A stretch of 64,000 bases of DNA from UBA12191 sp009937185 (GTDB lineage Bacteria > Planctomycetota > UBA8108 > UBA1146). The stretch spans positions 1 through 64,000 of the forward strand of contig CALJGL010000009.1 in NCBI GenBank assembly GCA_938075155.1, written 5' to 3'. Positions 61,440 through 64,000 of the stretch are shown here, piece by piece; position 1 is the first letter of the stretch; each line of letters opens with the position of its first letter. The notes below the pieces were generated by a model that did not search any database, was not told where the DNA came from, and worked only from the letters and a program-made list of their open reading frames with translations. The position numbers were made by a program, and so were the translations under genes.

Positions 61440-62060
61440 ATGGCCAGAAAACGTAGCCCTAGGAATGCTGGAAAAACCGAAGATCAATTGGAGGAAGCAC
61501 TCGTTTCTCTCGATCGATCGAGAGGGCCACTGTTTATCGAAAAAAGAAGTACCTCGGAGGAAGCGGAGCACCGTCCTTCAGAGTGTTGCCAGCGACCCCA
61601 TAATAAAATGAGGATTTCGGAACTTGAAGCGATAGACATCGCTCGGGCTTTTAACGAAAAGCCTCACCTTAAAGGTAAAACTGAAGAGGTTCTGGAAAGG
61701 CTGGGCCAAGCGATTCATTTCCTTAGAGATAATCGCCGTCCGCAGGCATTTAATTGCCCCTTGTTGGAAAAAGGTCGCTGCATGGTTCATAGGGTAGCGA
61801 AGCCCATTGAGTGTCTATCGTATGACCGCGAAGACGACAAAATCAGTCATGAAGCACGAAGAAGTATCGAAAGAAGAGATCAACTCAATGAATCGTTGTT
61901 CGGCGAAGATTGGGATTACCGCGTGATTCCATTCATGCTGATTAGATATTTGCTCGACGAGGATGGCCCAGCTATGGGTTCATGCGGATCTTCCATGCGT
62001 AAAGAGCAGCACAGAAATGACCGTCCCCCCAAAAAAACAAGAACTGATAATAATCGATGA
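61440..62060 (+). CDS. Cys-cluster protein, YkgJ-like
   Basis: This 206-residue protein starts at ATG 61440 with GGAGG upstream. It has SECCQRP and, later, NCPLLEKGRCMVHRVAKPIECLSY. This resembles the metal-binding CxnC...C cluster of YkgJ-type proteins, though the first half is degenerate. The N- and C-termini are very charged. The function is unknown. It overlaps the COG2509 gene by 4 bp, suggesting joint translation. Confidence 0.55.
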   Translation: MARKRSPRNAGKTEDQLEEALVSLDRSRGPLFIEKRSTSEEAEHRPSECCQRPHNKMRISELEAIDIARAFNEKPHLKGKTEEVLERLGQAIHFLRDNRRPQAFNCPLLEKGRCMVHRVAKPIECLSYDREDDKISHEARRSIERRDQLNESLFGEDWDYRVIPFMLIRYLLDEDGPAMGSCGSSMRKEQHRNDRPPKKTRTDNNR

Positions 62061-63670
62061 TTCCAAATCTACTTCTGATTCACGATGTCTCCCTGCGTTT
62101 GGGTGAGACAGAAAGAGATCTTCCTCGTTCCCTCGCACGAAGATTGAAGATAGCAAAGCAACGTATTTCCGCTGTTGAAATACGGAAGAGATCTCTCGAC
62201 TGCCGAAAGGGAAGAGAGCCGCGTTGGATTCATTCAGTGACCGCAGAGATTGATCTTCAAGTCGCAGACAAGTTGGTCCGACAAGGGAAAGCTCGTGTAT
62301 GGGACCAACAGCGGTTAGAAATCGAGCAGTACTCTGGCGATGAGTCTCCTGTCGTTGTAGGAACTGGCCCAGCGGGTTTGTTTTGTGCATTACGTTTGGT
62401 TCAGGCTGGCGCAAAGCCTCGGATTATTGAGAGAGGGCCAGAAGTCGTAGAGCGATCTCGACGGTGGCACCGATTCATCATGGGTGGAGAGTTCGAGTCC
62501 GATTGCCATCTCCTCTATGGAGAGGGCGGCGCAGGAACCTATTCTGATGGAAAACTTTATACTCGTGTTCAAGACCCACGTGTCCCTGAAGTACTTCAAG
62601 CGTTGGTCGATCATGGCGCACCGAAAGATATTCTTGTCGATGGAAGACCTCATGTGGGATCAAATCTTCTGCCCAGTATCGTTAAGCGAATGCGGAAAGC
62701 ACTCATCGAAGCCGGTGCAGAGTTCTATTTCGATCATCGATTCGTAGATGTCATATCTGAAGAGAGTGGAGATTCGAAGCAAATCAAAGGTATCGTCGTT
62801 GAATCAGAAAATAAGAAGATGGAATGGGAAACCCGTACTCTCTTCTTAGCAACAGGCCATAGTGCTCGCGATATTTACCGTTGCCTAGATCGTCACGATG
62901 TTCCGATGACTCGAAAGCCATTTCAAATCGGAGTCAGAGTCGAGCACCCTCAAAGTGTGATTGACCAGATGCAGTATGGAGAATCAGCGGGGCACCCCCA
63001 TCTTCCACCGGCAGATTACAGTCTTGTCGCTAAAGGAACAGGTGGGGATGTTTATTCCTTCTGTATGTGTCCTGGAGGCGAAATCCTTCCCTCGACTGAG
63101 ATGGAAGGGTTTTTGTGCGTCAACGGAGCCTCCAAGTTTCAACGGAAGAGCCCATGGGCAAATAGTGGTTTCGTGGTAACTCTGGAGCCCAATAGTTTTG
63201 GAGAGGGTGACTCTCCTCTGGCAGGAATCGAGTTACAGGAACAGATTGAAAAAGCAGCCTTTACCTCGGCAGGCGGGGATTTTTCAGTCCCTGCACTAAG
63301 GCTCAGAGATTTTATCGAAGGCCAAGTTTCTCAAGATCTTCCGGACTGCAGTTATCCCAGAAATCTTGTCCCCGTCGATTTTTCAGAGTTTATGCCAGCA
63401 ATGATTTTGGATTCGCTGCGATCAGGTCTCTCCGATTTACTTCGCAGGTTACCCGCATTTGATCATGAAAAGGCTGTGGTGACTGCTCCTGAATCAAGAT
63501 CGTCGAGCCCTGTTCGCATTGACAGGGGTGAAGAAAATTTTGAAAGCACGGGGCTCTTAGGATTATTTCCATTGGGAGAAGGCGCTGGGTATGCAGGTGG
63601 AATTCTTTCTGCAGCTCTCGATGGAATGAAGGCCGCCGAGGCATGGGTGGCTCATCAAGGCGCGGAATAA
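62057..63670 (+). CDS. FAD-dependent dehydrogenase, COG2509 family
   Basis: This 537-residue protein begins with an ISAVEIRKRSLDCRKG-containing N-terminal domain. A Rossmann FAD site follows at about residue 99 (VVVGTGPAGLFCALRLVQAG). EGGAGTYSDGKLYTRV, LFLATGHSARDIYRCLDRHDV, PFQIGVRVEHPQ, FCMCPGGEILPS and GEGAGYAGGILSAALDGMKAAE near the end are family signatures. COG2509 flavoproteins are widespread but of unknown reaction. It pairs with the Cys-cluster gene. Confidence 0.92.
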   Translation: MIPNLLLIHDVSLRLGETERDLPRSLARRLKIAKQRISAVEIRKRSLDCRKGREPRWIHSVTAEIDLQVADKLVRQGKARVWDQQRLEIEQYSGDESPVVVGTGPAGLFCALRLVQAGAKPRIIERGPEVVERSRRWHRFIMGGEFESDCHLLYGEGGAGTYSDGKLYTRVQDPRVPEVLQALVDHGAPKDILVDGRPHVGSNLLPSIVKRMRKALIEAGAEFYFDHRFVDVISEESGDSKQIKGIVVESENKKMEWETRTLFLATGHSARDIYRCLDRHDVPMTRKPFQIGVRVEHPQSVIDQMQYGESAGHPHLPPADYSLVAKGTGGDVYSFCMCPGGEILPSTEMEGFLCVNGASKFQRKSPWANSGFVVTLEPNSFGEGDSPLAGIELQEQIEKAAFTSAGGDFSVPALRLRDFIEGQVSQDLPDCSYPRNLVPVDFSEFMPAMILDSLRSGLSDLLRRLPAFDHEKAVVTAPESRSSSPVRIDRGEENFESTGLLGLFPLGEGAGYAGGILSAALDGMKAAEAWVAHQGAE

Positions 63671-63828
63671 AAAAGGGTTACATTTCTTTTGTGGAAAAGT
63701 CTGACATATCGATTTAGAACGCTTTCAAAAGTTGATAAATGTGGCTTGAGCTCGGAGTATAGTCAGCAGTCTTATCAGATCAGAGCTAAACACCACTGAG
63801 TCTTTGAGTCAGGTCCATGGAGGTGCGA

Positions 63829-64000
63829 ATGAGCCGGGAATACAGCCCCACTCCCTTTTCTTTTGAAAGAAAAACAGAAGAAGAAATGGATCAAATCTCT
63901 CTCAGATTGGAATCTGACTTTTCCGGTCGTCGATCAGTGAGGCACTTTTCATCAGATTCTTTTCCAAGAGAGTGGGTCGATAGGGCCATCGCGGCAGCCA
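63829..64000 (+). CDS. Nitroreductase-family protein, N-terminal part (3' end outside window)
   Basis: The frame opens at ATG 63829 with GGAGG 6 bp upstream and runs off the window after 57 codons. After a short leader, GRRSVRHFSSDSFPREWV then DRAIAAA matches the FMN-binding opening of nitroreductases. It most resembles the iodotyrosine-deiodinase-like subgroup (RRSVR-F-S pattern). The exact subtype needs the missing part. Confidence 0.75.
   Translation, partial: MSREYSPTPFSFERKTEEEMDQISLRLESDFSGRRSVRHFSSDSFPREWVDRAIAAA

Noticed and set aside
1..64000. CRISPR arrays, insertion sequences or prophage
   Set aside because: No regularly spaced repeats, transposase, integrase or phage structural genes were seen.

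Overview
The window is a 64 kb chromosomal piece of a bacterium of moderate GC content. It most resembles a marine or aquatic Planctomycetota-type organism. The evidence is several secreted proteins ending in planctomycete-style dockerin-like repeats, a DUF6797/LamG/dehydrogenase secreted protein, a TPR/FG-GAP/UnbV lipoprotein, an arylsulfatase and many lipoproteins, mixed with ordinary housekeeping genes (pyrE, thyA, folA, leuS, fumC). The placement is inferred from protein architecture only; no rRNA gene is present. I see no prophage, insertion sequence or CRISPR array.

Layout. 0-7.5 kb: the tail of an SPFH protein with a ribbon-helix-helix partner, an S41 protease lipoprotein, a LolA-like secreted protein, a SurA/PpiC-like isomerase and the trkA-trkH potassium uptake pair. 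7.5-12 kb: a pirin, an M20 dipeptidase, a SelW/Rdx-type selenoprotein whose in-frame UGA hides it from ordinary ORF calling, and an EttA-like ABC-F ATPase. 11.8-17 kb: surface proteins (lamin-tail/dockerin, cohesin-like/dockerin, TPR-UnbV). 17.4-23.3 kb: a complete six-gene DUF3450-ExbB-ExbB-ExbD-TonB-TPR energy-transduction operon, followed by an alkaline phosphatase remnant.

23.5-33.3 kb: a lipid-modification island headed by a CarH/LitR-type MerR regulator. The regulator keeps the W-x9-EH cobalamin-contact motif but has Tyr where the lower axial His should be. The island encodes two cyclopropane-synthase-like methyltransferases, a fatty-acid desaturase, a COG2907 flavoprotein, DUF1365, DUF2878, DUF1295 and a DoxX protein. 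Repeated GAAATCGTTC-like elements lie upstream of the regulator.

33.3-47.6 kb: pyrE, a transglutaminase/hydrolase fusion, a lipoprotein, an FG-GAP/dockerin protein, thyA-folA, an eight-EF-hand Gly/Arg-rich secreted protein, leuS, a ferritin-like protein and fumC. 47.8-55.5 kb: the DUF6797 protein, an ECF sigma factor with a Cys/His-containing tail, then a sulfide-oxidation operon (persulfide dioxygenase with two rhodanese domains, rhodanese-DUF2892, TauE/SafE exporter) preceded by a 540-bp leader that looks structured. 55.5-64 kb: an AlkA-like glycosylase, a sulfatase, a tRNA-Val(CAC) 3'-half remnant, an ArsC/free-Met-sulfoxide-reductase fusion, an S4 protein, a FluC channel, an MFS transporter, a Cys-cluster protein, a COG2509 flavoprotein and the start of a nitroreductase.

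Several loci share a redox or stress theme: selenoprotein, persulfide dioxygenase, ArsC-fRMsr fusion and the possibly light- or cobalamin-linked lipid island. Most promising for follow-up are the selenoprotein with its SECIS hairpin, the ArsC-fRMsr fusion, the altered CarH-like regulator with its repeat operators, and the structured leader ahead of the sulfur operon.
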